Notes under the pieces: generated by a model
What the model was told of the DNA's origin: nothing
The model's input: the letters and a program-made list of their open reading frames with translations, nothing else
Databases searched by the model: none
From: Echeneis naucrates
Taxonomy: Eukaryota; Chordata; Actinopteri; Carangiformes; Echeneidae
Reading direction: 5' to 3'
Assembly: GCF_900963305.1 (NCBI RefSeq)
Contig: NC_042514.1
Location: 2,769,501-2,833,500, forward strand
DNA length: 64,000 bases
Made by a program: the position numbers and the translations under genes
Part shown: in pieces, positions 47,939 through 60,990 of the stretch
How the letters are laid out: each line of letters begins with the position of its first letter
How positions within the stretch are numbered: the stretch's first letter is position 1

Positions 47939-50318
47939 TAGATGCACAGCTCAAGATTGAGCTAATAATGGTGACATTTAAAAGAAATCCGTTTTGCTTC
48001 CTGGTTTAAAACTCTGTAGCTGTTGAAAATGAAACATCAGTGGAACAAATGATGTTATTGATGTTTGGAGCCGGTACGAGCTGTAGTATCTGTGTGTTAA
48101 TGGTCTCCGCTATGTCCCAGAAACATGGAGCAATAGCTGCAATTGCAAAGCAATGTCTGCAATTGTGCTGTTATTATCAGATGGCTTTCAGCCGAGGCTG
48201 CTATTTTCTGCCTAATGAGGCTCATCTCAATCACAGAACAAAGAGGAAGGGACGGCCTCGCCCTCCTCCTCCTCCACATTACCTGATCAATCATTCACCG
48301 ACGCTGGTTTCACCTGGTGATGTCATGTCACCACAAGGTCAGCGTGCAGCTCGGCCGCTGCCGCTTCACAATCGGGCTGTCAACCGGCCAGCGAAAGCCC
48401 GCAGGACATTAGAGATGTAAATGGAACATAATGGAGCCATTATAATTGTACTCATTCTGTTCAGCCTTTGATGGCAGTGCCTTTACTCTGCAATCCTACA
48501 CCATCTGGCCAAAATCGGCGTAGGCAGGAGGGGCGGAGGCAGGGGTAGTTAGGACAACCAGTATTTGATTAGAATGTTTGGCTGGTGACATTTCCTGTTT
48601 GTTTCGACTCGAAGCTGTGATCTGAGTCCCGTCGAGGGGCTCCAATTAATGTTCATCAAATGCTTTGAATCCACCCATAGTGTAAAAGCTCCTTTTTTAA
48701 GATCCCTCAAAAAAAAGTTGGACATGATTTATCACGGTCCAACCATCCAGCGTTTTTTTTTTTTTTTCCTAATCAAGAAAAGGAACGGAGCTCTTTGTGT
48801 GGCGCAGCCACTGAACTTTAAGGGCATCTGCAGTGACATTGTGTGCTGATATCTGCAAACAGTCCTGTTGCATCAGTTGACCAAACAAACAGAGCAGGTC
48901 ACACAGACCCTGTAAACATCCACCTCTTCCAGCAGAAAGCCTCCAGTTTACTACGATCCAATTCAGCCGATCCAAAGCAGCCAGTATTTCCACAGACGAA
49001 GAGGTCATGAGGACGATAAACGGACCTGCTGACAAACACGGCTCACCTGCCGAATCTGGCCGGCAGACATGACATTTGACTCGTGCTTTGTTCACGTTCT
49101 GCTCTTATATCTCAGCTCCATGCTGCATGGAGAATTCAATTTGGCAAATGTAGCTCCATGTAAATTGGTTTCTTTTTTTAAACAACAGCGTGGAAGTTTG
49201 CAGCAGACAAGGCTGTCGCTTTTCATTTCAATCTTAATTTCAAACTTTTGCAGGATTTCTGAGGATTACATCAGTACAGCTTCTCATTGTCTGACCTTAA
49301 CACATCGTGTGAGTCATACGAACGTATTCGTTGACGTAACATACTGTTGATGGGGTGTAAACAACTGAAACGAACAAAGGAAGGGATGGAGAAAAATACA
49401 GAAAACAGGGTTCTGTCACTTGGTGGTCAGAAAAACCAAATATGTCACATCTCACCCAAAATATCACACAACCTGAAGAAACCAAACAACTTTCTCCTCC
49501 AGTGGACTGTGAACTAATTCTTCATACCACCTTAAAAATTGATATCTATCACCTCATTTATTTCTAAAAAAAAAAAAAAAAAAAAAAATCTCCTTCACTT
49601 CTATCTCAACTCTCCTCTCCTTCTCAATAGATCAATATGTCAATATGTTTTTTAGTCAAATGCTATATGATGCTATGTTTCATGTTTTATTTATGTTCTG
49701 TATCAATAATTTGCCAAATATACTTTAATCTTTCTTTTTTAATCTCATTAAACTAACAGGCAGAACTCAGCGCTGATTTGTTACTCATTGTAAAAATACA
49801 CAGTGTACACATACACATACACTGTGTATTGTAATCACACAGATTTAGCTCAATATTAAACAGGTCCATTGTGAGAGAATCATCACAAAGAACAGTTGTC
49901 TGTAAATTCCACATTTTTGAACATAAACATGATTTTTTTTTTTCTTCAAAAGAGGATGCTCAAATATTAACATGCTTCCAGATGAATAAATCAAAACCTC
50001 TACAGGTTATTTCCAAACTGGCGACATCTGAAGGATTACTGTTACATCATTTATGATCCTCACTTTCATCACGGCGGTGAGATTGTGAATACGGTGTTAT
50101 CACCCTGAAGAGGCACCTGGCTTCCATCTGGGCTTTGTTGTCTCCCTGCAAAGCAAAACATATTTTATAAAGCGAGCAAAAAATGACAAAAATCTCTTCT
50201 GCTTGTTTTTTGCTCATCTGCTTTGCACGGAAAATTACACAGTGTTTTTAAAAGACGGGAAATTAGTATGAACATTCATTTCAGCCCAGTTTAACCGGTT
50301 TATGTTGCTCACATGGTT
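47713..50318. other. Intergenic sequence 3' of vtgC, with a conserved-looking block
   Basis: It contains a long (CA)n at 47898-47936, a C-rich/Pro-coding frame that is probably chance (48040-48420), and an A run at 49566-49588. The piece 48080-48480 is unusually complex and has a TAAT/CAATTG-rich make-up like vertebrate conserved non-coding elements. The distal part, left of the vtgC stop at 50319, includes its 3' UTR; no clear polyadenylation signal near the stop was identified. Confidence 0.5.
49795..49830. repeat. Perfect 13-bp hairpin downstream of vtgC
   Basis: The arm AATACACAGTGTA (49795-49807) and its exact reverse complement (49818-49830) are separated by a 10-nt CA-rich loop. It lies about 490 bp past the vtgC stop on the minus strand, in the 3' UTR or 3' flank. 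Confidence 0.85.
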
Positions 50319-53300
50319 CTATGAAGGTCCAAAGCCAGCTATTGTCACGTTTCTGGTGTCGGGCTGAAGCTCCTGAAAACTGGCAGCTGGCAGCAGGGCT
50401 GGAATAGCCTGGCGATAAACTGTGTACTAATGACAAAAGAACAAAAAAAGGACACATCTGTGTAAATACTGCAGCCAAGAGCAGTGACGTTTTCATATAA
50501 AAATGGAGGTAAATGCTGCCTGCGACACCTCTGGGAATTTAATCTTCACATCGATGCTGTCTGCTGAGGCAGCAACAACCGACACAGACACCTCCTGTCT
50601 GGCGTTTTGCTCGTGTTTCTGGTAGAAGCCGAGGAATAGCGCCATGCCCGGGATGTAGCTTTTAATTCTAGAAAAGGCAGAAAAGATGTGACGAGATGTA
50701 TCATAAGAAACACTGAATGACGTGTTTCTGTGCAAAGCAAAGAAAGCTGCAAGAGAACGTGAACAAAAGTAATCCTTCGCCTCCTCCTTCAGCTCAGGCC
50801 TCTCTGCTTCCTTCACATTTTATTTATTGACTTTCTCAACCCAAACAAATCCATTTTTCACAGCTCACCTATGCCCCATCTCTGCCATGGTGTCTGGGAT
50901 CCTGATCCAGTGTACTTTGGCTTTGAGTGTTGGCTTGGAACCAGGCAGATGTGCCGTTGTGGCTCTCACTGACATTTCATAGGACTGACATTCAGCACCC
51001 CATCTGATGTGTGCCTAGATCAAAAACAGGAGATCAGCGGTGATGGGGCAACACCACAAACAACCATCACACATTCTGTACGAGCTCAACAATGACAGGC
51101 GATGCAGGAACTCAGCGGCCGGTGTGACATTTCCTTCCTAACGCTAAATTAGGAAACACATGAGTATCCGTCAGCAGCACACAGACAGACGTGATGATTT
51201 TTAAAACAACCTTAAAGGAGCTATCGGCAACAAATCCCAGGGAGAACCGAAACCATCAGTAAATTCATCCGTGTTCTTTGTGTGGACGGACTAACATCGG
51301 CTGTGTCTGTGACGTCACCATCAAAGAAGTTATAGGAGGGACATTTTCCCATAGACTTCAACACACTGCACAAAGTGCTTCAGCATTGGCTTCACTTTTT
51401 TCTAGATCCCAAGTCTACATTAACTTCTATACACTGAACTCTACTCGTGTGTAGAATTTATTAAAAACACACAACAGCGGAATTTGTCCGCTGCAGCTCT
51501 TTTTCGTGGCCTTTGGACACGTTGCCTCAGTGTACGAAAGTGTTGACAGTATGATACATCAGCTGACAAACACTCGTCCTCCTTCCCTTTGTGCTTATAA
51601 TCTACCTTTGTGTTGATGTGGGCGCTCATGACCGTGTCCATGCACATCTTCCAGTTGGTGTCCTCTCCGACTTGGGACACGATCAGCTGGGTGTTCTGGA
51701 CGTTGCCCTCGGGGGTGTAGTACACAGACGCGTCGTAGCCCACGGGCTTCTGGTTGCCACTCATGGCCAAAGCTTTGATGCTGAACACAGCTTCAGGTGT
51801 CGAGTCCTGGACCTGAGGAGGGGAAACAGTCAGCTGGACTTTCACTGGATCACCTTGTCATCTTGTGTGATTTATCATCTTCATATTGTTCTCTTCTTCT
51901 TCTTCTTTCCTGTTTTTATTGAAAGTGAAATCTTGTTAAAGACACTCTATAAACAGAATGTCAACAAAATCTTATTTATTATTATAATCTTCTGTCACGT
52001 GTGGATTAGTGAATTCATATTTCTGTATTTTCGTGCACATGGCTCCCCTCGGTCATGGTAATGTGGGATCATGACTAGATTGCTCAGTACAAACTGCTGT
52101 GTTCTCACTCGGTTACGAGCGTACTTCCATTATGTTGACGTGACGGCTGTGATGAGATTCTCTGATGCTGGAGGTCGAGTCGGAGGACAGACGTAGTCGC
52201 TGAGCGGCCTCCTGTAAACGCAATTTAGGAACAGGAGAATATAAATTGATTAAACAGCAGAGCAGGTGCAGAGATAATAACATTGCTGGAGTAGCCAAAT
52301 ACCTTGGACAGCCTCCTCAGAGTCTCGAGCAACTGCTGTGTGCTCATCGGATGTCTGCTTGGCCCGGCGTTAACTTCTATGTGGATTTTGTCAACAGCTT
52401 TGATTGTCTGGACTAATAAATGTGAACAGGCTGCATTAGCAGTGCTAGAAGAAGAAATGTGTGATAATATTCAAAAGAAGAAGAAAAAGAGCTTTGAGGT
52501 AGAGTACCTTTTAAAAATGAAGGCCTGTGTGTGTCTGGTTTTAAAATGTGTCTCCAGTCACCACGTGTGGTCTGATCTTATTTTTAGCTTCATTTGCAAA
52601 CACACAAATACAAAATCTTTTTATCCAATCAGACAGTTGAGAGCGGTACAGAGAGGTTGAGCCAGGCCTGAACAGCTTTACGAATAAATTAATTTACATT
52701 TATATTTGAAGTAGTATAATATCTTCAGTTAATTATGAAGAGCTGAGTTGTCAAAGTGGTCCAAACTTGATGAATATATGAAACGGAACTTAGTTAAATT
52801 AAATTAAATTGGGTTTTAATATTTTACTTGAAATCTTCTTATGAATTCTTAAATTAAATTCTCTGATTTGGTGCCAAAGTTACTGGAAAAAAATTTGCAT
52901 CTGTTTTCAGCTTTAGCACAACATGAACTCCATCCATCCAACGGATGGCAGCTCCCTCCGGCGTATCTGAACATGCTCCGAGGCCAGGTGGGATACGTAG
53001 GACCCCCACCGGTGGGCAGGGATGGTTGTTGGGGTCAGGAGGATTGTAAACCGGGAGGCAGGCGTGGGCGTGCTGACTCCCGCTATGCAGTGAGCCTCAA
53101 CAGGTCATGAGGTTTAGAAAGTCTGCCCGTCTGGTAGTCATTTCAATTGTTTTCACACTGCAAAATAGGTTTCTAAGTTTCGGCAGTGGTGTGGCGGTGA
53201 ACTCCAAGGGGTGTCGGTGCGCAGTGACATCAGTTTGAAGTGTCATTAAAGGTGCAGCAGAATGAACACACAGCCTGCAGTAAAGCTGAGTAGTTACTCT

Positions 53301-56300
53301 CACTGAAAGCACGAGCCTGACTTTGATGAGCCTCATGCTTTCCCACTCTGCTGTCACATCATGACAAAATTGGAAAAATGAAGTTGCACCAGAGCTGCGG
53401 TGTCCGTGTAGAAAAGGCAGTTATCTCTTCAGTAAAACGCTCCCTGAAATAGCATGAATGTTCTCGTCTGCAGGAGTTGGCTCACTAATAAAAAGCTATA
53501 ATAATCCTGGTGTGACTGCTTTATTTGTGCAGCAGCAGTGTTTGCAAATAGGGAAATTACGTGGCATTTCACTTTCACACATTTCAGTCTTGTGACTCTG
53601 GCAACACCAACACTTACACTGCGGTGTGATGTGTGATGCGTACCTGGGACTACTTTCAATGCCAAATTGGTGTATCCCAAGAAATAGTAGAGGGGGTATT
53701 CCTCGTGATAATACTCTCTCCTTAGCTCCGACTCCACACAGAGACCGCCTCCATAAATGTTACTCTCAGTGCACGTTTTGGCTCTTGGATGCCAGATGTT
53801 TGGAGTGATGACCTGTTAGATCACAAACAACACAAAGACGTTATTGCTTGGATATAAACCTCCATCATGTGCAGCTGAACGGGACTCTCAAAAAGGTTTT
53901 ACCTGATCAGTCTCAGGCCTCACCACTGCGGGGCCCTGACGCACCACTTCATCATTGGCGTTGCGAGCGGTGGGCATTATCGGGGTCATTTTAGCCATCT
54001 CTGGTTCTTCAATGTTCCTGGAGACTGCAAACACATTGGAGCTGTTGGTAAGAGAGAAAAATAAGAGCTGTGGATTACGTGTATCGCGATCTGAACATCC
54101 AGAGGATGAGGCTTTGTGTCACAGTTTAATAAAGAGGCAAAAAACTAAAGACAAACTTGGAGCGTGTCAAAAACACCTCAGTCATGTTTTGCTGGAGTCG
54201 TCCTTGTGCTTTGCTCGTGGGAGTCTCTGTGCTATTCCTAAAATATTACCCTTTACAGCATTTTTGAGGAACAACCTGATAACCACGTTGTGCAGCTGCA
54301 GACGCCCCTGGTTCAGTTCCTATCAAAAATAAAGGCATACATGCTCTCTCTCCCTATAGACATATACATGACAGCTTCAAATTTGTATATCTCATCTACG
54401 ATGTAACTACATATTTGTATATACGGTTGCACAGACGACCTACAGAGCTTTTTATCGGCGGACTCTCTCCTTTGTGTGTGTCACTCCATCAAGAAGTTTT
54501 CACTTCCCACTCTCTTCAAACATACCTGACTGATAAGATTTCAATCTCTTTTTTGCACGGGGGAAAGTCAAGTTCAAACATCTTTTCTCTGATGTTGATC
54601 TTGGCAGAAAACTTCCACGGAAAAGCGATGGGGTTTTTAGCCTTCAACTCAGTGCCGCACTGAAACAGCTCTGTGTTGATCCCGTAGAAAACCCAGAAAT
54701 CCTTTGTGCAGCTAAAAAGGAAAGAGGGATATTCAGTGGTTGATACTCAACAGTTTCAACAGAAATGGTACAAAGGCTATTTGGCAATGATGCGACAAAT
54801 GCCACCAATTAACACGACTTCCTTCTTACTTCTATGACTAAACATGCTAGATGCTTTTCTTCTTTAAATTTAAAGTATATTTTTACCCAACAAAACCATC
54901 AGTCTCCAGTAAAATGTCAGAAGTCAGGAGTTGTCCCAGATGTTCAGTCGGTGGAGGATTTATTGCTGCCTTAGCTACACAAAGACAGAGTATTGATAAT
55001 TGTCATTAATAAAAATGCTAATTAGATCTTTTTGTACTGCAGGACTTCTCTCCTCACCATTAACAGTGATCCCATTGATTGTTACATAATATTTGCTGAT
55101 CTCCAGCGGGAGGCCCAGTATGGTGGCCTGGAAGAAGCGAACCTCAAAGATCAAGAACGGCTTGGTGCGATGCAATGACACCCCCCTCTGAAAACTCTCA
55201 GTGGCGGCCCACAGAGGGCTTTCTTTCCCCGCAGATGGGTTAACCGCCTGCAGGTGAGATCACAGGACAGCGGCGTGTAAGTGGATTTCACAGTTCACAG
55301 TAAATGACATTTACATTTACTCATCTGTCAGACGCATTTATCCAAAGCAACTTATTATTCACATGAGTAAAACTTCGGTGCAGTAGGAGGCCTGAGTGTG
55401 AGTATTAAGTGTTACGTCTTTTGAGGAAGTGCAGGAAATCAGATAAAGCTGGACAAACTTGTAGTCCATTTCACAGTGTGGATTTTTTTTTTAGACAAAG
55501 TAGATGGCTCTGTTCATTTTATCTGTCACCTTCACAATACTCTGGATGAAGTCTTTGTTGATATCAGCGAAGAACCACTCTTGTCCGGAGGCTCGAGAAT
55601 AGGCAGAGAGGATCGGCTTATCGCTGGGCAGAGTGTCCCAGTTTTGAAGCTGAAAGTGACACAAGCAGATGCATCATTGTCGAGCAACAAAAACATTTTT
55701 TCCACCTTAAAAGATTTATTCATGTCAAACGCACCACTTTGAAGATAGCCTGGAAGTCACTGAGACCTAGATCCCCGTTAAATCCAGGGATGCTGGCGCC
55801 AAACAAATCCTTAATTCCTTCAGGACGGATACCCAGCTGCAGCATGCAAAGAAATGAAGGCAATCGATGTTCATAACTTGAAAGGAACAGCAGGTTTAAG
55901 TTTCAGTGGTGAGGCTTCTTTACCTCCAGCAGCTGCAGAATTCTGCCGATGAAATAAAACTTTCCTTTCATCATAATTTCAGTGGGAAAGATGTTTGTCG
56001 CGCTCCTCAGCATGAAGACCTCTGCTGCTGTGCCAATCAGGAAATCATCTGCATTGGAAGAATAGACAGTAGTGACAAAACTTTTTTTTTTTACTCCAGG
56101 GAAATCTCGGGATGCGTGAATCTTTATCCGAACCTACCATTGAACCAGTCCATGCGCATTCCTCTGCTGTAGTGATAGCTGAGGCGACCAAATTTAGGAG
56201 CCAGGATTTTTGCAGCAACATTGCAGGCGGTCGAGCTATTGTGAAAAAAAATAAAAAAACAAAAAATGGGTATGTGGTTTCATATAACACAAACAGTGAA

Positions 56301-59300
56301 ATACAGTAATTTTCTTAGCCACACTCACAGGAAGTGATTGTCTGGAGTACGGGATCTGGAGAAGCTCCTCAAGTACGAATATGCAAAGCTAACAATATGG
56401 AGGTCTTTTTCCTCCTGCACATGTGCAGTCACTGTGGACACCAGGGCCATCGATGGCTTCGTGTCAAACAGGATCATGAAGGCCAGCATGCGGATCTCGA
56501 CAGGAAGATTCTTTTCCAGGAACAGAGTCAAGGTGATGTCTTGGACCTGACCACAGAAGTGTTACAATGATTGGTGATCATTAAAGCTCATAGGCAGCCA
56601 CAGTCTCATTTTCTGAAGTGAAGTCCAGGAAAGTCAGATATCCTTAAATGTGGATATCATTACGAACACAACGTAGAGACTATGTAAAAATTACCTAAAT
56701 CATATAATTGTTTTTAAATTAGTATAAATGAAGAAAGTGGAAAAGCCGTTTGTGGGATGCCGTGCATGTCTGATAATTCGCTCTTCCTTACACTGCGAGG
56801 ATCTCTGGCAGCTATGAGTCTCATAGACTGCACGGCTGCGCTCAGCACACGCGGTGGCAGATCTACGGGGTTGGCCGCCACACCGGGGAGGAAGCGCATG
56901 ATGGTTTTAATGCTGCCTGGATGACCTGCGTTCCCCAGAGCTTTCAGAACCATGACCATCTCCACCTCATTACCATTCTTCAGAGCCTCTGTGGCCATGT
57001 CCAGCAGAGGCTGGTGCAGACATGAAATAAACACACAAAAGTTTTTATTTGGATTGATGCTATTCATGCAATCAAGTTGCATAATTTATCAATTCGTCGG
57101 GAAGTCTCAGTATCGATATAAAGGAATTTATTTTTGTATTATTTTGATCACCTGGACTGCAGAGACTGGGCAGGGTGTATAATATGCGCAGTGCTTGTAC
57201 ACCAGAGAACCATAGGAAAGCACCACAGTATGCCACAGAAAGATACTTGTTTTACTAAAGGGCATGTGAAGGAACATCTGCAAGACAGAGACAGAGACAG
57301 TTTAGTTTGAGGAGGGCTTCTCTTGTTGAGAATGTACGTTGTTATTCTTCATGCAAATGATTCCTCCAGTTTTATGTTGACTTACTTTAGCCATCTCAAC
57401 CAGCTCAGGAATAGGTTGGAGATGATTGATTGACAGTAAAAGGGTTTGCAGAGCTTCGGTCGTAGAAACATCTTGAGTCTCAAACCTACTTTCCAGAAAC
57501 TTTAGGATTCTTGCGTCGCCGACTTCAACAATTGTGTCCAAAAACCAACGTCTGATATTTAAAAAGTGAGGGGAAAATGACTCAGTCAATCTTAAAATAT
57601 GGATCATTCTTCAAATGAAGTAAGAGAGGAGAAAAAAAAGGAAAGCTGTGGAAGACAAGTTCAGATGCCTCTTTTCATTGTGCTAGTAAGATATGTGATA
57701 CAAGCAGTCCCAATCTTAATGAGCAGGAAAAGCAGTCCTTCACTCATCACCTTTCTGTCATCATGCCTCACATGATAATAAATCATTCATCAGTGGTAAT
57801 GTACCAGACTAAATCCTTCCTGAACTAAGTGGGAGGACACTCTTCAATTACCTAATCAGCTGAAGTGGATCAGTATCAGATTTTAGAGATGGCCTGGGAC
57901 CATTTTGTTCGTCGTCTGATGATACTCTAATGAAAAGCTCTGTTAAAGGTTATCAAAGAAGGATTTTCTCTCCGAGCTTTAAGCACGATGTTCTCACTGG
58001 CTTCAAATACAGTGAAAAAAATACATTCTATTTATAACTTCATAAATTAAATAATAAATATATAATTTATTACACCCACACACACACACACATACCGTCA
58101 TCTCTGCAAATGTTACCATGGTAATGAGGTATAGTGAGAATGGTGTTATGGGTAACTGTCGGTCAGACACCCACCATCACGTCACCAGAAGCTATATTTG
58201 GAGGAGAAGGTGGAGCAGACCTGCTGTGTGCTCGATCCTGTCGGGTGGTACAGTCTGTCAATCACACAGTAGCCCCGCCACCTTGTTCTTCTGCTGCATT
58301 TTGGTCTATTCTCCTCTAAAGCATTATTTAAAAAATGAACATCATGTTGTATTGAAGCCTAGAAACTAGAGCCTGAGGCCATAAACTAATCAGGGAAATG
58401 TTTACTGCGTTGATAAATCAAGATGGAGGAGGGGCATTTTCCCATAGACTTCAATAATGATAGATAGATTGATCAGTTTTGGCCTCACTTTCAATTCCCA
58501 CGTTTATAAACAATCTATGATCCAATCTGGTCAGAAATTCGGCCAGTCAGTTCATTTCCTGTCTGGAATGCAACATGTAGAATAAGTTGACCTTCACTGC
58601 TGTCGCATCAAATCAAAATGTTTTCCAACAGGCATGTTTGTTGTTGAGCGGCTGGATTTTTTGTTTGTGTTTTCGTGACTAGAGGTGCTTTCTTCTTCTT
58701 GTCCCCCCCCCCCCCCCCCCCCCTTTTGTATCACAGTGTGAAACCTGCTTTGTACCTGTGTTCTTCATTTCCTGAAAATTGCTTCCACATATCGTCTAAT
58801 CCCTCATAAGGCATCACTCGCAGGAGTTGGTACAGCTTTATAACATCCTCAGTTGTCTTGCTGTCAATCTGATAGCGGTTATTCTCAGCCAGACGCTTGA
58901 TCAGTTCAACAGCCTGGAAAGAAACAGAGAGAACACTGTATTTTCATTCCTAGAATCCAGCAGCATGCACAATTACATTAAATTTCTTTGGTTTTAGGCC
59001 ACTTTTAAGGGACGATAAATGCTTTTAATTTCATCTGATTTCCCAGAATATATTTTACATAATATAATCATTTTCATAAAGACATTCCCGCTCTGTGAAG
59101 TGCCGGTGCATCATTTTTACTTTTGGTACTGGGTCCTCCAGGTTCTGCATCAAAAGGGGGATATTAGCTTTTGCGTTGACAAGCTTAAAAGTAAGGCTGC
59201 CTTTGCTTTCCAATGGCCCAAATGTGACCGCTCTCACAGTGTCGCTCACACCGAGAAGCACCAGTTCCTTCCTACAGGCAAAGTCATGTAAAGCGGGTTA

Positions 59301-60132
59301 TTTGTACATCATGAGCAGACATAATGTGCATGTATTTTTGTTTATTTTTTTTTTTTTTGTCTTACGTTGCTTGCATCTTGAAACTGCCACCTTTCACATT
59401 GAAGGGACTGAAGTGCTGTCGCTCCAGGCCCTGAGCCCTCGTAATGAGGCCTCCTTCTGCTGTTGGTTTGACTGTGTAAACATACCTCACTGTGGAAATG
59501 ACAGACTTCCCTCTCTAGATTGGAGAATAAAAAGCAAAGCCCAAAAAAACAAAAGAAGGTTTGACTTGGGTGTGTTTCATTTATAATTAAAGACTCCGAC
59601 GATCTGCAGTAGGTAAACAGACCTGTTTGGCCTCTTGGTCGACCACAGCCGTCGCCATTCCCCTGTAGATCTCTACTTTCTCACGACAATTAGTGACATC
59701 TACCACCTGAGTTATGGTCATGTCCTTCGTCTCCTCGTTTTCCTCGGTAGCGTAGTTACTCTGACACTTGCCATAGATGCCAACCTACAAAAAGAGAATA
59801 TCTAAAGTTTGTTATATTCTTTGTATGGCAGGTCTGTCGATGCTGTGTGGGATAAATTTATTTGTCTGTCAGTGACTCACCTCCTCCAGCTCGTAGATCC
59901 TCTGTGTGGTCTTGACAGTAACTTGGAAAAAGCTCAGTATCCCTCTCACAATGTTGATAACAGTGTCAGAAATCTCAGCAGAGGAACGGATATCAGCGAT
60001 GTGTCCGCCGGCAAAGTTAAACATGAAGGGTTTGATGAACTGGGCAGCAATACGCTGGCTGAGCTTTGGGGAGGCGTTAAAGGCGCCTTTTCCCGGGAAG
60101 CCATTGAATTCCTCAAAGGCTAAATCTGAAAG
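50319..60132 (-). CDS. vtgC: Vitellogenin C (phosvitin-less vitellogenin), exons 4 to 27
   Basis: Egg-yolk precursor lipoprotein of oviparous fish: made in liver under oestrogen control, secreted and taken up by oocytes. Twenty-four coding exons join in phase with GT/AG sites (right to left): 60132-59881, 59784-59623, 59514-59366, 59271-59121, 58913-58756, 57551-57386, 57277-57152, 57010-56792, 56546-56329, 56235-56138, 56048-55924, 55836-55735, 55649-55530, 55247-55058, 54974-54887, 54711-54526, 54041-53903, 53812-53644, 52412-52303, 52211-52125, 51812-51606, 51014-50869, 50667-50529, 50426-50319. Total 3615 nt, 1204 codons plus stop. The first exons form the vitellogenin N lipid-transfer domain (INIVRGIL, TNCREK, ALGNAGHPGSIKTIMRFLPG, DTKPSMALVSTVTAH). 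Lipovitellin heavy-chain repeats follow, then only a short Ser-rich remnant (SSDSTSSIRESHHSRH) where phosvitin would be. A lipovitellin light chain (NQKPVGYDASVYYTPEG) follows, ending GFGPS. The beta-prime and von Willebrand D domains are absent, as in VtgC. Signal peptide and about 70 N-terminal residues (exons 1-3) are not in the adjoining sequence. Confidence 0.97.
51330..51375 (+). repeat. vtgC: Dispersed repeat, copy in a vtgC intron
   Basis: AGGAGGGACATTTTCCCATA followed by GACTTCAACACACTG matches the core of the copies at 42.9 and 43.9 kb. It lies in the intron between the exons at 51606 and 51014. Confidence 0.75.
58350..58490 (+). repeat. vtgC: Dispersed repeat, copy in a vtgC intron
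   Basis: The order GCCATAAACTAATCAGGGAA, TTTACTGCGTTGATAAATCA, GGGGCATTTTCCCATAGACT, then TCAATAATGAT matches the tRNA-array copies over more than 80 bp. It lies in the large intron between the exons at 58756 and 57551. Confidence 0.8.
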
Positions 60133-60617
60133 CTGTGAACCAGAGATGGGAATCAGTGGATTCGTCTCACACATGCAGTGAAAAGCTGCTCATTTCTCAG
60201 CTCATGTCAGATAAAACATCAACACGGTGAGAATCTGGGCTCTTTTAATAGACTTTTTCTCGATAGCGGGATGTGTTTATGACTGACAGATGGGCATCAC
60301 AGAAGACAGACACAGTGATACATAGCTGACAGAATTTTACATTCTCAAAAAACTCATTTATAACATTACCTGCATGACTCTGGCTTCAAAAGCCTGTTCC
60401 ACCCTTCAACAGCTGCTCATTAATATGACTTCCAAATTATTTATGACACATGAATAAATGATAAACTGCATTCATTTTGAGTTGAGTATGACAAACTCTT
60501 TCTGCTGGGCCCCCCTTTGGTTGATGAGAAAACTTTAGCCCCTCCGACACTTCCAGTTGGCGCACCGTGGAAGCTAACACCTGAGCTAAGAACGAATAAA
60601 CTTGTTTGTATTTCTGG
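60133..60617. other. vtgC: vtgC intron 3, proximal part; no exon found
   Basis: vtgC exon 3 (about 150 bp, reading into TYMLK-like residues) was looked for here and not found. One weak candidate end (GTCATGCAG before GTAATG, donor at 60369) is in phase, but its frame is closed within 12 codons and no clear acceptor precedes it. Other open frames on this strand do not resemble vitellogenin. Confidence 0.5.
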
Positions 60618-60990
60618 GTCACAATACCGGGTCTGATTCCAGCTCAACTATGGATCTAATAATCTGGGGATTTTAATCAAGGAATGATTTCACTGAGACC
60701 AATTTGTGTTTTTTAACTGATATTTAATAATAATAGGCTTTAAAACTGGCTTTGAAATTTGAGGGGAAATTCTTTTCTAAAGACGCAGAAAAAAAGGAGT
60801 AGAAGAAGAAATGGAACATTCCACCACAGTGCCTTTCATCTGTGACATCATCAGTGACCTCACTGTAGGAGGTTAATACCCCAGCACATTCACACACACT
60901 CACAGAATTCTCTTTAGAGAGCAAGGTAAACTTTGGACAACAAGTCTACAGCCACTTCCACAAGCTCAGCAAACGACAAGTCAGAGTGAA

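Noticed and set aside
48040-48420. 126-residue plus frame
   Set aside because: No recognisable domain, uneven composition, and a Pro run coded by CCT repeats; more likely non-coding.
50055-50145. Possible extra last exon of vtgC (GDNKAQMEARCLF after a CAG acceptor)
   Set aside because: The exon at 50426-50319 gives the expected YTVYRQAIP continuation and a stop, so this later acceptor is not needed.
60370-60403. Possible alternative 3' end of vtgC exon 3 (VEQAFEARVMQ before a GTAATG donor)
   Set aside because: It is in phase and partly vitellogenin-like, but the frame closes after 12 codons, no good acceptor precedes it, and a normal exon 3 is about 150 bp. The candidate at 62979 fits better, though neither is proven.
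60437-60622. Minus-strand 61-residue frame just upstream of vtgC exon 4
   Set aside because: It sits where exon 3 might be expected and has a faint YxxVY resemblance, but it is in a different phase and lacks the conserved GLPEEGL-type segment.
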